From Maribacter thermophilus (GTDB taxonomy: Bacteria > Bacteroidota > Bacteroidia > Flavobacteriales > Flavobacteriaceae), in the NCBI RefSeq assembly GCF_001020565.1, contig NZ_LDAS01000001.1, positions 1,714,985 through 1,778,984 on the forward strand: a stretch of DNA of 64,000 bases. The letters are read 5' to 3'. Positions 27,257 to 36,837 of this stretch are shown one piece after another. Below the pieces are notes generated by a model. That model made no database searches. It was given only the letters and a program-made list of their open reading frames with translations, and was not told the DNA's origin. A program made the position numbers and the translations under genes. Positions within the stretch are counted from its first letter, which is position 1. Each line of letters opens with the position of its first letter.

Positions 27257-28714
27257 ATGAACAAAAACGTTGTTATAATCGGTTCTGGTTTTTCTTCGTT
27301 ATCCGCATCTTGCTATTTGGCAAAAGCAGGCTACGAGGTAGCCATCTACGAAAAAAACGACGTTATCGGTGGTAGGGCATCTCAATTGACCAAAGACGGA
27401 TTCACGTTCGACATGGGACCCAGTTGGTACTGGATGCCCGATATTTTTGACAAGTTTTTTAATGATTTCGACAAAAGCACATCTGACTATTATACCTTGG
27501 ACAAGCTGAGTCCGGCCTATAAAATTTTCTTTTCCGACGATGTCATTACCATTGGGGACTCTATGGACAAAATATGTACGGAATTTGAACGGATTGAAAA
27601 AGGAAGCGCCTCCAAACTCAGAAAATTTATTTCCGAAGCCCAAGAAAACTACGATATTGCCATTAACAAGATTGTGCTTAGACCAGGACTCTCACCGTTT
27701 GAATTGGTCACCAAAGAAACCATATTAAAAGTAGACCAGTTTTTTAAAACCATCAGTAACGTTGTTAGGAAAAAGTTTAACAACCCAAAATTAATCGCCA
27801 CCTTAGAGTTTCCCGTTCTTTTTCTTGGTGCAAAGGCAAGCAACACCCCTTCATTTTATAGCTTTATGAATTTCGCTGACTTTGGCCTTGGCACGTGGCA
27901 CCCAAAGGGCGGTATGTACCAAGTTATTAAAGCTATGGCATCTTTGGCTACAGAACTCGGAGTCAAAATACACACCAATAGCCCTGTCGATAAGATTTTG
28001 GTAAAAAACAACAAGAGCGTAGGCATCATCTGCAATGAAAAAACCATTACATGCGATATTGTTCTTAGCGGTGCCGACTACCATCATTCAGAGAGTCTTT
28101 TGGACAAAGACCACAGACAATACCCTGAATCGTATTGGAACAAAAAAACCTTCGCCCCCTCATCACTTCTTTTCTATATCGGGTTTAACAAAAAGTTGAA
28201 AAACATAGAACACCACAATCTTTTCTTTGACACGGATTTTGATACCCACTCAAAAGAAATATACGATACCCCCCAATGGCCTTCCGCCCCACTTTTCTAC
28301 GCCAATTTTCCATCCATAAGCGATAAGGGAATGGCTCCGGAAAACTGTGAGACAGGTTTTTTTCTGGTCCCCATTGCCCCTAATCTCAAAGATACTCCCC
28401 AACTACGGGAGCAATATTTTAATATTATCATGGATAGGTTTGAACTTAGAACAGGCCAAGAGATCAAAAACAATATCTTATTTAAGGAAACCTTTTGTGT
28501 AAACGATTTTAAAGAGCGGTACAACTCATACAAGGGAAATGCCTACGGCATGGCAAATACCCTTTCGCAAACCGCCTTTTTAAGACCTAGACTTAAAAGT
28601 AAAAAAGTAAAGCACTTGTTCTTTACAGGTCAGCTTACGGTGCCTGGCCCCGGTGTTCCCCCTTCTTTGATCTCTGGAAAACTAGTTTCTGAACTTATCA
28701 TAAAAAATACCTAA
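27257..28714 (+). CDS. crtI: Phytoene desaturase (CrtI type)
   Basis: FAD-dependent desaturase converting phytoene to lycopene at the membrane. The 485-aa product starts with the dinucleotide-binding fold VVIIGSGFSSLSASCYLAKA and continues with YEKNDVIGGRA. Near the C-terminus it has the CrtI signature FTGQLTVPGPGVPPSLISGK. The ATG at 27257 is used; a longer frame beginning inside the regulator gene has no family match. It lies 8 nt after the carH-like gene and 9 nt before crtB, so the operon is tight. Confidence 0.95.
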   Translation: MNKNVVIIGSGFSSLSASCYLAKAGYEVAIYEKNDVIGGRASQLTKDGFTFDMGPSWYWMPDIFDKFFNDFDKSTSDYYTLDKLSPAYKIFFSDDVITIGDSMDKICTEFERIEKGSASKLRKFISEAQENYDIAINKIVLRPGLSPFELVTKETILKVDQFFKTISNVVRKKFNNPKLIATLEFPVLFLGAKASNTPSFYSFMNFADFGLGTWHPKGGMYQVIKAMASLATELGVKIHTNSPVDKILVKNNKSVGIICNEKTITCDIVLSGADYHHSESLLDKDHRQYPESYWNKKTFAPSSLLFYIGFNKKLKNIEHHNLFFDTDFDTHSKEIYDTPQWPSAPLFYANFPSISDKGMAPENCETGFFLVPIAPNLKDTPQLREQYFNIIMDRFELRTGQEIKNNILFKETFCVNDFKERYNSYKGNAYGMANTLSQTAFLRPRLKSKKVKHLFFTGQLTVPGPGVPPSLISGKLVSELIIKNT

Positions 28715-28723
28715 CTTATAGCT

Positions 28724-29563
28724 ATGAAACCAACATTTGACAAGGTATCGTATCAATGCAGCAAAATAGTTACCGAAAACTATAGCACTTCCTTTGCCTT
28801 GGCAACTAAAATGCTTCATAGCTCCATAAGGGGCGATATATACAACATTTATGGTTTTGTGCGGTTTGCGGACGAAATCGTGGACACTTTTCATGAATAC
28901 GATAAGCATCTACTCTTTAATAAATTCGAAGAAGATCTTGAAGCAGCATTGATCAATAGAATCAGCTTAAACCCCATTTTAAATTCATTTCAGCATACTT
29001 TTCACAAGTATCGCATTCCAAAACACTTAGTCTCCTCTTTTATGAAAAGCATGAGGACAGACCTAACCAAGACTATTTACAAGACAAATGAAGAATATAA
29101 AGAGTACATCTATGGTTCTGCGGACGTTGTAGGCCTAATGTGCCTAAAAGTTTTTGTAAAGGGCTCTGACGAACTATATGACAACCTTAAAGAGTCGGCA
29201 ATGGCCTTGGGGTCGGCATTTCAAAAAGTAAATTTCCTCAGGGATGTAAAAACCGATTTTGAAGAACTAAATAGGTCTTATTTTCCCAACACAGATCTTT
29301 CTGCCCTCAACGAAAGCTCTAAAACCGCAATTGTAAATGAAATCAAGGCCGATTTTAAACTAGGTTACTCTGGCATCATAAAACTACCTATAGAAGCCAA
29401 ATTTGGGGTTTTTACAGCTTACCGATATTATTATCGCCTATTAAAAAAACTACAGAACACCCCTTCTTTGGATATTAAAAGTGCTCGTATAAGAGTACCC
29501 AACTATGAAAAGTTTAGCCTTTTGGCACGGTCTTATGTAAAATACAAAATGAATTTAGTCTAA
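28724..29563 (+). CDS. crtB: Phytoene synthase
   Basis: Joins two geranylgeranyl diphosphates to phytoene, the committed step of carotenoid synthesis. The 279-aa product has both Asp-rich motifs that bind Mg-diphosphate, DEIVD (residues 50-54) and DVKTD (174-178), and the SFALATKML start of the trans-isoprenyl transferase fold. Family length is normal. The crtZ start codon follows its stop directly. Confidence 0.95.
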   Translation: MKPTFDKVSYQCSKIVTENYSTSFALATKMLHSSIRGDIYNIYGFVRFADEIVDTFHEYDKHLLFNKFEEDLEAALINRISLNPILNSFQHTFHKYRIPKHLVSSFMKSMRTDLTKTIYKTNEEYKEYIYGSADVVGLMCLKVFVKGSDELYDNLKESAMALGSAFQKVNFLRDVKTDFEELNRSYFPNTDLSALNESSKTAIVNEIKADFKLGYSGIIKLPIEAKFGVFTAYRYYYRLLKKLQNTPSLDIKSARIRVPNYEKFSLLARSYVKYKMNLV

Positions 29564-30010
29564 ATGAATGTTATAATCTGGATATCGATTTTTTTAGGCA
29601 CCTTCCTTTTTATGGAATTCATGGCCTGGTTTACCCATAAATATATTATGCATGGTTTTTTATGGAGCCTACATAAAGATCATCACCAAAAAGACCATGA
29701 TTCTTGGTTCGAAAGAAATGACGCCTTTTTTATTTTTTATGCCATTGTAAGTATGGTGCTATTTTATTTGGGAAGCACCGGTTACTGGTATGGATGGCCA
29801 TTAGGTCTTGGAATTTTAGCCTATGGTATCGCCTATTTTTTAGTTCATGATATTTTTATTCACCAAAGGTTTAAACTATTTAGAAATGCCAATCATTGGT
29901 ATGCAAAAGGAGTTAGAAGAGCCCACAAGATGCACCATAAACATTTAGGCAAAAAAGACGGGGAATGTTTTGGGATGTTAATGGTTCCCTTTAAATACTT
30001 TAAAAAGTAA
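29564..30010 (+). CDS. crtZ: Beta-carotene hydroxylase
   Basis: 148-aa membrane di-iron hydroxylase of the fatty acid hydroxylase superfamily that adds the 3-hydroxyl groups to beta-ionone rings, making zeaxanthin. The His clusters HKYIMHG, HKDHHQKDHD, HDIFIHQR and HKMHHKH supply the iron ligands, and about four membrane helices surround them. It directly abuts crtB with no gap and is last in the operon. Its substrate needs a lycopene cyclase, which is not in this window. Confidence 0.93.
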   Translation: MNVIIWISIFLGTFLFMEFMAWFTHKYIMHGFLWSLHKDHHQKDHDSWFERNDAFFIFYAIVSMVLFYLGSTGYWYGWPLGLGILAYGIAYFLVHDIFIHQRFKLFRNANHWYAKGVRRAHKMHHKHLGKKDGECFGMLMVPFKYFKK

Positions 30011-30021
30011 AACTACAAGCC

Positions 30022-30576
30022 CTACTCTTCCAGTAAGCTTTGAATTAAACGATCGGTCTTTGAGTTGTCCCAATCGGCAACTGCATTTTGATGGACCACC
30101 ACATAACCGTTCTTATCCAAAATATAAGATCCTGGCGGCTTTAAAATACCCAGGGGACTCCTCTCGCCAATAATTTGATAGGTAACCGGAAATGTATACC
30201 CTTCTTTTTCCATAAACAATTCTACAGGCGCCCGCTCCTCATTGGTTATGATATAAAAATTTACCCTTCCCTTATACTTATCGTATAAATATTGAATGTC
30301 TTTCAATTGCGCTTGCGACGGTAAATGCCATGAAGTCCAGAAAGAGATAAAAACCACCTTGCCCCTAGCCTCTTCAAAATTAAACTGATTCCATTTTTCA
30401 TCTTTCAATTTCCAATCGTAATCCGATATTTTACCCCTATTCTCCTTACTGATAATGGTAGGGGCGGTTGCCAACCATCTATTCAATAAAATTTTGCTGT
30501 AGTCACCTAGAGGGGTCACGAAAAAAGATAAAACAAAAGCGATTATTAAAAGCGTATAAACAGTTTGTCTCTTCAT
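30022..30576 (-). CDS. Thioredoxin-fold (TlpA/ResA-like) protein lacking the CxxC motif
   Basis: 184 aa with an N-terminal membrane anchor or signal (YTLLIIAFVLSFFV) and a periplasmic AhpC/TSA-TlpA domain. The family active site WCxxC is replaced by WHLPS (residues 83-87), so both redox cysteines are absent while the cis-Pro region FPVTYQI is kept. It therefore cannot be a normal thiol oxidoreductase and may bind partners or ligands instead. It is convergent with crtZ and separated from the upstream aconitase gene by that gene's terminator. Confidence 0.85.
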   Translation of the reverse strand: MKRQTVYTLLIIAFVLSFFVTPLGDYSKILLNRWLATAPTIISKENRGKISDYDWKLKDEKWNQFNFEEARGKVVFISFWTSWHLPSQAQLKDIQYLYDKYKGRVNFYIITNEERAPVELFMEKEGYTFPVTYQIIGERSPLGILKPPGSYILDKNGYVVVHQNAVADWDNSKTDRLIQSLLEE

Positions 30577-30600
30577 TTTTAAAATGTAGTACCCAAAACT

Positions 30601-30632
30601 AAAAAACTCCCGAATATTATCGGGAGTTTTCT
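30601..30632 (-). terminator. Terminator after aconitase
   Basis: On the minus strand AAAACTCCCGATAA pairs with TTCGGGAGTTTTTT around a short loop. It sits between the acnA stop and the redoxin start. Confidence 0.85.
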
Positions 30633-30653
30633 TTACTTATTTTGCTTTATATG

Positions 30654-32927
30654 TTAAGCAGCGTTTTCCTTTTTGATTACATTCAATGCAGAACCTTCCC
30701 TAAACCAGCCAATCTGAGCTTCGTTATAGGTATGGTTCGCCATAATGGTATCTTTACTGCCATCTGCATGAACAACCTCAATAGTTAAAGGCTTGTCGGG
30801 TGCAAAATCTGCAATATCCAAGAAGTTAAAGGTATCATCTTCTTGAATTAGGTCATAATCGTTCTCATTGGCGAACGTTAACCCTAACATACCTTGTTTC
30901 TTCAAATTAGTTTCATGGATACGAGCAAAAGACTTGACCAAGACAGCGGCAACACCTAAATGTCTAGGTTGCATAGCGGCATGTTCTCTAGAGGAGCCTT
31001 CTCCATAGTTATGATCACCCACAACGATAGATTTTATTCCTTTGGCCTTATATGCCCTTTGCGTATCTGGCACACCTTCATATTCACCTGTCAATTGGTT
31101 TTTTACCAAATTTGTCTTTTTGTTAAAAGCATTGACAGCACCTATAAGGGTATTGTTGGCAATGTTGTCCAAATGCCCTCTAAAACGCAACCAAGGTCCG
31201 GCCATAGAAATATGGTCGGTAGTACATTTACCATAGGCCTTGATCAATAATTTAACACCTTGCAACTCTTCGTTCTTAATAGGTACAAAGGGCTCTAGCA
31301 ATTGTAGTCTTTCCGACTCCGGACTAACGACAACTTCAACTCCAGAACCATCTTCTATAGGTGCCAAATAACCGGCATCCTCTACTTCAAAACCTTTTGG
31401 AGGCAATTCCCATCCTGTTGGTTCATCGAATTTTACTTCTTGACCGTCTTCATTGATCAAAGTGTCCTCCATAGGATTAAAATCCAATCGGCCCGCAATT
31501 GCAATGGCCGCGGTAATTTCTGGAGATGCCACAAAAGCGTGTGTATTAGGGTTGCCATCCGCACGTTTGGCAAAGTTTCTGTTAAAAGAATGTACTATAC
31601 TGTTCTTAGGTGCATTTTTGGGATCACTATATCTTGCCCATTGCCCGATACATGGTCCACATGCATTTGTAAATATTTTGGCATCCAATTTTTCGAATAT
31701 ACCCAAAATACCATCTCTCTCCGCAGTGTAACGTACTTGCTCAGAACCAGGGTTGATTCCTAATTCCGCTTTTATTTTCAATCCTTTGTCCAAGGCTTGC
31801 TGTGCAATCGAGGAAGCCCTTGATAAATCTTCATAAGAAGAGTTGGTACAAGAACCGATCAGACCCCACTCAACTTGCATAGGCCATTCGTTCTCGGTTG
31901 CCTTTTTTGTCATATCCTTTCCTACGGGAGTAGATAGATCCGGAGTAAAAGGTCCGTTTAAAAGCGGTGTAAGTTTAGAAAGGTCAATATCGATCACTTG
32001 ATCAAAATATTTCTCTGGATCTGCATACACTTCGGCATCCGCAGTCAAATGTTCCTTAACGGCATTGGCCGCATCGGCAACATCTGCCCTATCGGTAGCC
32101 CTAAGGTACCTTTCCATAGATTCGTCATATCCAAAGGTAGAAGTGGTAGCTCCTATCTCAGCCCCCATATTACATATGGTACCTTTACCCGTACATGACA
32201 AAGCTTTGGCCCCAGGACCAAAATATTCTACGATAGCACCTGTACCACCTTTTACGGTCAATATTTCGGCTACTTTTAAGATTACATCTTTTGGAGCGGT
32301 CCAACCAGAAATTTTACCGGTCAATCTTACCCCTATCAATTTTGGAAACTTCAGCTCCCAAGCCATACCTGCCATTACATCTACGGCATCGGCCCCACCG
32401 ACACCAATAGCCACCATTCCCAATCCACCGGCGTTTACGGTGTGAGAATCGGTACCGATCATCATTCCACCAGGAAAAGCATAATTCTCCAAAACAACTT
32501 GGTGAATAATACCGGCTCCCGGTTTCCAAAAACCTATACCATATTTATTGGACACGGATTCTAGAAAGTCAAATACTTCCGCACTGGTACTGTTCGCAGA
32601 CTTTAAATCGGCCGCAGCACCACTTTTAGCCTGAATCAAATGGTCGCAGTGTACCGTTGTAGGTACGGCCACTTTTGGCTTACCTGCTTGCATAAATTGA
32701 AGCAATGCCATTTGTGCCGTTGCATCTTGACATGCAATACGATCCGGAGCAAAATCAACATAATCCTTACCTCTTGTAAATACCTTCGTCGGGCTACCGT
32801 CCCAAAGATGTGAATACAAAATCTTCTCCGAAAGGGTCAGCGGTCTCCCCACTAGTTCACGAGCTTTATCCACCCGTTCGGCCATATTGGCGTACACCCC
32901 TTTAATCATATCAATATCGAATGCCAT
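30654..32927 (-). CDS. Aconitate hydratase
   Basis: TCA-cycle enzyme interconverting citrate and isocitrate by a [4Fe-4S] cluster. The 757-aa product is of the mitochondrial/Bacteroidota aconitase type. Cluster cysteines occur in [11 protein letters not shown] and in [10 protein letters not shown]. The substrate-binding segments [13 protein letters not shown] and [14 protein letters not shown] are intact. The C-terminal swivel domain is complete. It is flanked by a terminator on its 3' side. An assignment to acnA or acnB nomenclature is not useful here. Confidence 0.96.
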   Translation of the reverse strand: MAFDIDMIKGVYANMAERVDKARELVGRPLTLSEKILYSHLWDGSPTKVFTRGKDYVDFAPDRIACQDATAQMALLQFMQAGKPKVAVPTTVHCDHLIQAKSGAAADLKSANSTSAEVFDFLESVSNKYGIGFWKPGAGIIHQVVLENYAFPGGMMIGTDSHTVNAGGLGMVAIGVGGADAVDVMAGMAWELKFPKLIGVRLTGKISGWTAPKDVILKVAEILTVKGGTGAIVEYFGPGAKALSCTGKGTICNMGAEIGATTSTFGYDESMERYLRATDRADVADAANAVKEHLTADAEVYADPEKYFDQVIDIDLSKLTPLLNGPFTPDLSTPVGKDMTKKATENEWPMQVEWGLIGSCTNSSYEDLSRASSIAQQALDKGLKIKAELGINPGSEQVRYTAERDGILGIFEKLDAKIFTNACGPCIGQWARYSDPKNAPKNSIVHSFNRNFAKRADGNPNTHAFVASPEITAAIAIAGRLDFNPMEDTLINEDGQEVKFDEPTGWELPPKGFEVEDAGYLAPIEDGSGVEVVVSPESERLQLLEPFVPIKNEELQGVKLLIKAYGKCTTDHISMAGPWLRFRGHLDNIANNTLIGAVNAFNKKTNLVKNQLTGEYEGVPDTQRAYKAKGIKSIVVGDHNYGEGSSREHAAMQPRHLGVAAVLVKSFARIHETNLKKQGMLGLTFANENDYDLIQEDDTFNFLDIADFAPDKPLTIEVVHADGSKDTIMANHTYNEAQIGWFREGSALNVIKKENAA

Positions 32928-33113
32928 TATTTATTTATTTTAAGGTTAAAGCAATTCCGTAAAATTAAGAAAATCTATGGGGCAATTAAAATTTAAGTCA
33001 CAGGATTAATAGCTTTTTTGCCAATCCATGTAATTTACCCCCCTAAGTTTAAAAAAAGAACACCAAAAAAGAGCCTCATTACGACCATATATCAGGCGGC
33101 ACCGCACTAAATA

Positions 33114-34067
33114 TTAAAGTAACTTACCTATAATAGCCTCTTCCGAAATGCCCTCGGCTTCGGCTTTGTAGTTTTTGATTATACGATGCTTCAATATACC
33201 ATAGGCAACTTTCTGAACATCTTCTATGTCGGGAGAGTATTTTCCGTTGACCGCTGCATGAGCCTTTGCAGCCAATATAAGGTTTTGCGATGCTCTTGGG
33301 CCAGCCCCCCAATCAACGTATTGCTTTACATAATCGGATGCCGTTTCTAAATTTGGCCGGGTACCGTTGACCAGGTTTACGGCGTACTCTACCACATTAT
33401 CGGGCACTGGCACCCTTCTGACCAACTGCTGTACATTAAGAATTTCCTCAGCATTAAACTGGGGTCTCACCTGTACTTTTGAAGTAGAGGTCGTATTTTT
33501 TACTATCTGTATTTCTTCTTTTACCGTAGGGTATTTTAACTCTATCGCAAACATAAAACGATCCAACTGCGCTTCTGGCAATGGGTATGTTCCTTCTTGC
33601 TCAATAGGGTTTTGGGTTGCCAATACAAAATAGGGCAACTCTAATTTATACTGCTGCCCGGCAATGGTAACGGCTCTTTCTTGCATGGCCTCTAACAACG
33701 CTGCCTGGGTTTTTGGCGGTGTTCTGTTTATCTCATCGGCCAAAATAATATTCGAGAATATGGGGCCTTTAATAAATTTGAAATTTCTGTTCTGATCTAG
33801 AACCTCACTACCCAAAATATCACTGGGCATTAAATCCGGGGTAAACTGTATGCGCTTAAAATCTAAGCCAAGCGCCTGGGCTATAGTATTTACCATTAAG
33901 GTTTTTGCGAGACCGGGAACACCTATCAAAAGGGAATGCCCGCCCGTATAAATAGAAAGCAGAATTTGATCAACAACATTGTCTTGGCCAACGATAATCT
34001 TGGCTATTTCACTTTTAAGTGCGTTGTGCTTCTGTACCAGAAGTTTGACCGCTTCAACATCAGACAT
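33114..34067 (-). CDS. MoxR family AAA ATPase
   Basis: 317 aa with Walker A GVPGLAKT (about residues 49-56), Walker B NIILADEINR (about 107-116), sensor I (ATQNPIEQEGTYPLPEAQLDRF) and a C-terminal helical lid. MoxR ATPases act as chaperones for protein complexes and usually neighbour DUF58 and VWA proteins. Those partners are not next to it here; instead it follows two SurA-like chaperones at a 2-nt gap and likely shares their operon. The client is unknown. Confidence 0.92.
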   Translation of the reverse strand: MSDVEAVKLLVQKHNALKSEIAKIIVGQDNVVDQILLSIYTGGHSLLIGVPGLAKTLMVNTIAQALGLDFKRIQFTPDLMPSDILGSEVLDQNRNFKFIKGPIFSNIILADEINRTPPKTQAALLEAMQERAVTIAGQQYKLELPYFVLATQNPIEQEGTYPLPEAQLDRFMFAIELKYPTVKEEIQIVKNTTSTSKVQVRPQFNAEEILNVQQLVRRVPVPDNVVEYAVNLVNGTRPNLETASDYVKQYVDWGAGPRASQNLILAAKAHAAVNGKYSPDIEDVQKVAYGILKHRIIKNYKAEAEGISEEAIIGKLL

Positions 34068-34069
34068 AC

Positions 34070-35557
34070 CTATTCTTTTACCCAGTTATTAGCAAAATCG
34101 CATTCTCTATTCGCCTCGTTTACACTTACGTAGGTATCCTCGATGTGTTCGTCCATCCATTTTTTAATGGCCTTGTACTGCTTTTCCGTAAGGGCCAACT
34201 CCTGTATTTTGGTATAATCCTTTGCAAAATCGGCTACATGTTCATCATAGCGATTGGTTACCTGAAGTATCTTATATTTTGAAGCCCCCCCTCTGGGATC
34301 TTCTTCCAATATTGGATAAGAAATTTCATTGTCCTTTAGATTTCTTACTTGATTGTAGAGTGTTGGATCCATTTTTGTCAACTCAAAACGAGAACTAAAG
34401 TCTTTTGGGTTTCTTAAAAGCCCCCCGTCGAATTTGGTTTCCTTTTCATCTGAAAAATTTAGTGCTGCTTCGGCAAAGGTAAATTCACCATCCATAATTT
34501 TCTTTCGAATGGTATCCAACTCCCTCTTCGCCTCGTCCAATGCTTCTTGGGATATTTCTGGCTGCATTAAAATATGCCTTAGATCCAGCTCTTGCCCCCT
34601 AATTTTTTCAATATATATGATGTGATACCCAAAAATGGTCTCAAAAGGTTCTGAGACCTCTCCTTCCCTTAAACTAAAGGCCACATCCTTAAATGTTTTA
34701 TCAAAACCGGTATCCTTGGTGATACTATAAAATCCACCTTTGGACTTTGAACCTGGATCTTGTGAATACAATATCGCCTTTACACTAAAACTTGCATCGT
34801 TATCCTCTACATCAGCTTTAATCTGGTTCAGTTTATCTATAACCTTTTGCTTTTCGGCCTCTGTTGGTTTAGGTGCCTTTACAATTTGGGCAATTTCCAA
34901 TTCCGCACCAAATACAGGACGTTCGTCCTCTGGTATTTTATTAAAGAACTGACGAACCTCCTCTGGCGTTATTTCTATATCGGCAATAATATCTTGCTGC
35001 ATTTTCTCGGAAAGCATTCTAAGCTTGTTGATCTTGAACAACTCTTCCCTAAAACTCTGCTCATCCTCCTTTTTGTAATACTTCAGCACTTTTTCTATGG
35101 ACCCTATTTGCTGTACTAAGGACTGAAGTTGTCTATCTCCTACGGCATTCACCTCATCGTCGGACACCAATATACTATCCTGAACAGCTTGGTGCGCATA
35201 CAACCTATCTTCCATTAATTTGCCCAAAAGACTACAACGGGTAATATCTTCTGTAGATGCGCCTTGGCTTTTTAAATCGATCAAGGTCTTTTCAATGTCT
35301 GATTCCAATATTACGTAATCACCTACCACTGCGGCAATACCGTCCAATTTTAGTTTTTTAAAATTGTTTGTAGAGTCCTTTTTGGTTTCAACAGTGGCTT
35401 CTGCAACGCTATCCATTGCTTCTGCCTGTTGGTCTACTACCTCTGTATTGACATCTTGCGCGTAAAGAGCCCCACAACTTATGCTTAACAATAACACATA
35501 ACCGGCTCTATTTATCGTTTGTAAAAACTTCAAATTCTTTCTTTTTAATTGCTTCAT
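34070..35557 (-). CDS. SurA-like periplasmic peptidyl-prolyl isomerase
   Basis: 495 aa with a signal peptide (hydrophobic YVLLLSISCGALYAQ), a SurA N-terminal chaperone domain (about 60-190) and two parvulin PpiC domains. The first contains GGFYSITKDTGFDKTFKDVA and ends in GYHIIYIEKI; the second has LRHILMQPEIS and FDGGLLRNPKDFSSRF. It escorts outer-membrane proteins to the BAM complex. The ATG at 35557 overlaps the upstream gene by 50 nt; an in-frame TTG at 35533 is an alternative. It lies between another SurA-family gene and the MoxR gene. Confidence 0.9.
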   Translation of the reverse strand: MKQLKRKNLKFLQTINRAGYVLLLSISCGALYAQDVNTEVVDQQAEAMDSVAEATVETKKDSTNNFKKLKLDGIAAVVGDYVILESDIEKTLIDLKSQGASTEDITRCSLLGKLMEDRLYAHQAVQDSILVSDDEVNAVGDRQLQSLVQQIGSIEKVLKYYKKEDEQSFREELFKINKLRMLSEKMQQDIIADIEITPEEVRQFFNKIPEDERPVFGAELEIAQIVKAPKPTEAEKQKVIDKLNQIKADVEDNDASFSVKAILYSQDPGSKSKGGFYSITKDTGFDKTFKDVAFSLREGEVSEPFETIFGYHIIYIEKIRGQELDLRHILMQPEISQEALDEAKRELDTIRKKIMDGEFTFAEAALNFSDEKETKFDGGLLRNPKDFSSRFELTKMDPTLYNQVRNLKDNEISYPILEEDPRGGASKYKILQVTNRYDEHVADFAKDYTKIQELALTEKQYKAIKKWMDEHIEDTYVSVNEANRECDFANNWVKE

Positions 35558-36401
35558 CTATGATTTCAGTTTCTAATTTGCGCAGGTAGTCCATTTTTCT
35601 GCGGCTTAATAAAACTTGTTTTATGGTAGGCGCTATATAGGAAAGTGGGGCAATATCGTTCACCTCCTTTACTTCCTCTATTTTTCCCAAATATACCCCG
35701 ATTGAATCCTCTAATTCAAAAAATTGTGATTTTTTTAAGTATCTATCCTGATTATCAAAGGTTATGGGAGGTATCTCTTCAAAAATCCTAGAGCTACTTA
35801 CCCAGATAGAATCGTTGAAATTTAGCTTTTTGAACTGCACCCCAATAGAGTCGAGATAAACCAAATCCTCTTTTTCAAAGCTTTTAAGTCTTTTTGTAAC
35901 TTCTTCCCTATTTAAAAAGTTTGTAGGCAACTCTATAAAACGAATACGTACAATACGTTCTTTTAGTTTAAAGTTCTCTTTCTGTTCCTCATAGAATTTT
36001 TGCAACTGGTTTTCTGTCACCACCGAATCCGCACCTTGTGAAACCAATGCCTCTTTATAGGCCCTGGTATACAGATCTGTACGGTACGCATCTACAAGAG
36101 CATTGAACTCTTTAAGTTTTTCTTCCGGCAGATTAATTTTTGATTTGGATAACAACAATTGCTTTGATGCCCAATTATTTATGTAATTGGCAACAAAAGA
36201 GGCACTATCCCCTTTAGACATACCCTCTGTAATCAACGGGGCAACATCTTCTTTATAAAGGTATGTCTCCCCGACCCGCGCCAAAGGTTCTTTTTCCTCT
36301 TTCTTTTTAAAATACGAGCTACAGGATAAAAATATAGAGCACAACAAGATAGCCCCCATAAAAAGAACCGATCTATATTTTGTTATTTGAGACATAAACA
36401 T
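35508..36401 (-). CDS. SurA N-domain-like lipoprotein, no PPIase domain
   Basis: 297 aa with a lipobox-like FLSCSSYFKKKEEKE and a helical SurA/PpiC N-terminal-type domain (LYKEDVAPLITEGMS... and FVANYINNWASKQLL). No parvulin motif is visible, so it is a chaperone-like protein without isomerase activity. It is the first gene of a run into the SurA and MoxR genes, and overlaps the former. Two in-frame ATGs (36401 and 36395) are possible starts, and the promoter places the transcript end very near the first. Confidence 0.78.
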   Translation of the reverse strand: MFMSQITKYRSVLFMGAILLCSIFLSCSSYFKKKEEKEPLARVGETYLYKEDVAPLITEGMSKGDSASFVANYINNWASKQLLLSKSKINLPEEKLKEFNALVDAYRTDLYTRAYKEALVSQGADSVVTENQLQKFYEEQKENFKLKERIVRIRFIELPTNFLNREEVTKRLKSFEKEDLVYLDSIGVQFKKLNFNDSIWVSSSRIFEEIPPITFDNQDRYLKKSQFFELEDSIGVYLGKIEEVKEVNDIAPLSYIAPTIKQVLLSRRKMDYLRKLETEIIDEAIKKKEFEVFTNDK

Positions 36402-36405
36402 CGTG

Positions 36406-36435
36406 CAAAAATAGCAATTAGATCATCCTGTACAA
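36406..36435 (-). promoter_or_regulatory. Promoter of the SurA-like/MoxR operon
   Basis: On the minus strand TTG (36435-36433), 19 nt, then TATTTTTG (36413-36406): a perfect consensus. The predicted start of transcription is within a few nt of the first ATG (36401), so the mRNA may be leaderless or start translation at 36395. Confidence 0.75.
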
Positions 36436-36566
36436 ACGGTGGCGGTTTTAGTTAACACAATTTTAGGTGTCCAAATTTTAAATTATCTTTCTGGGGTGAA
36501 CCATAAACATGTACATCCATTTAATAAATCTCGTGTAATATGTATGGTTCTCTTAAAATCAAAGAT

Positions 36567-36574
36567 TAATTTTG
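36567..36574 (+). promoter_or_regulatory. Promoter -7 element of the small-protein/beta-lactamase-like unit
   Basis: TAATTTTG matches TAnnTTTG. No TTG lies at -33. It would give a leader of about 15 nt before the TTG start at 36595. Confidence 0.4.
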
Positions 36575-36594
36575 GCTGATAAAACCCTTTCATT

Positions 36595-36837
36595 TTGAAT
36601 AGAAAAATAAAACTTATTTGGGATTTTAGAGGTCCGGAATCCTTAAAAACAGCGGAGCACCACGAAATACATTTAAAGGAATTTATCGCAATCGAAAAAT
36701 TAAACCTTACCATTACCGGTTTCTCCAAGATAAACGAATTGCACAGTATTGCCTATATGGTTGTAGAGGAACCCAATATGATTCCAGTGAGAGATGCCTT
36801 AAAACCTCATAGAGGAGAAATTTATGAAGAAAACTAG
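36595..36837 (+). CDS. Small conserved protein of unknown function
   Basis: 80 aa, cytoplasmic, with no membrane segment. Sequence such as IKLIWDFRGPESLKTAEHHEIHLKEF and DALKPHRGEIYEEN looks constrained, and I believe similar short proteins occur in other flavobacteria. The only start is TTG at 36595. It overlaps the beta-lactamase-like gene by 14 nt and so is probably translated with it. Histidines in AEHHEIHLKE could bind a metal. Confidence 0.72.
   Translation: MNRKIKLIWDFRGPESLKTAEHHEIHLKEFIAIEKLNLTITGFSKINELHSIAYMVVEEPNMIPVRDALKPHRGEIYEEN

Noticed and set aside
31411-31430. Further copies of the TTCATCGA box core elsewhere
   Set aside because: A match of the core inside the aconitase gene lacks the GCCC part of the box and lies in coding sequence.
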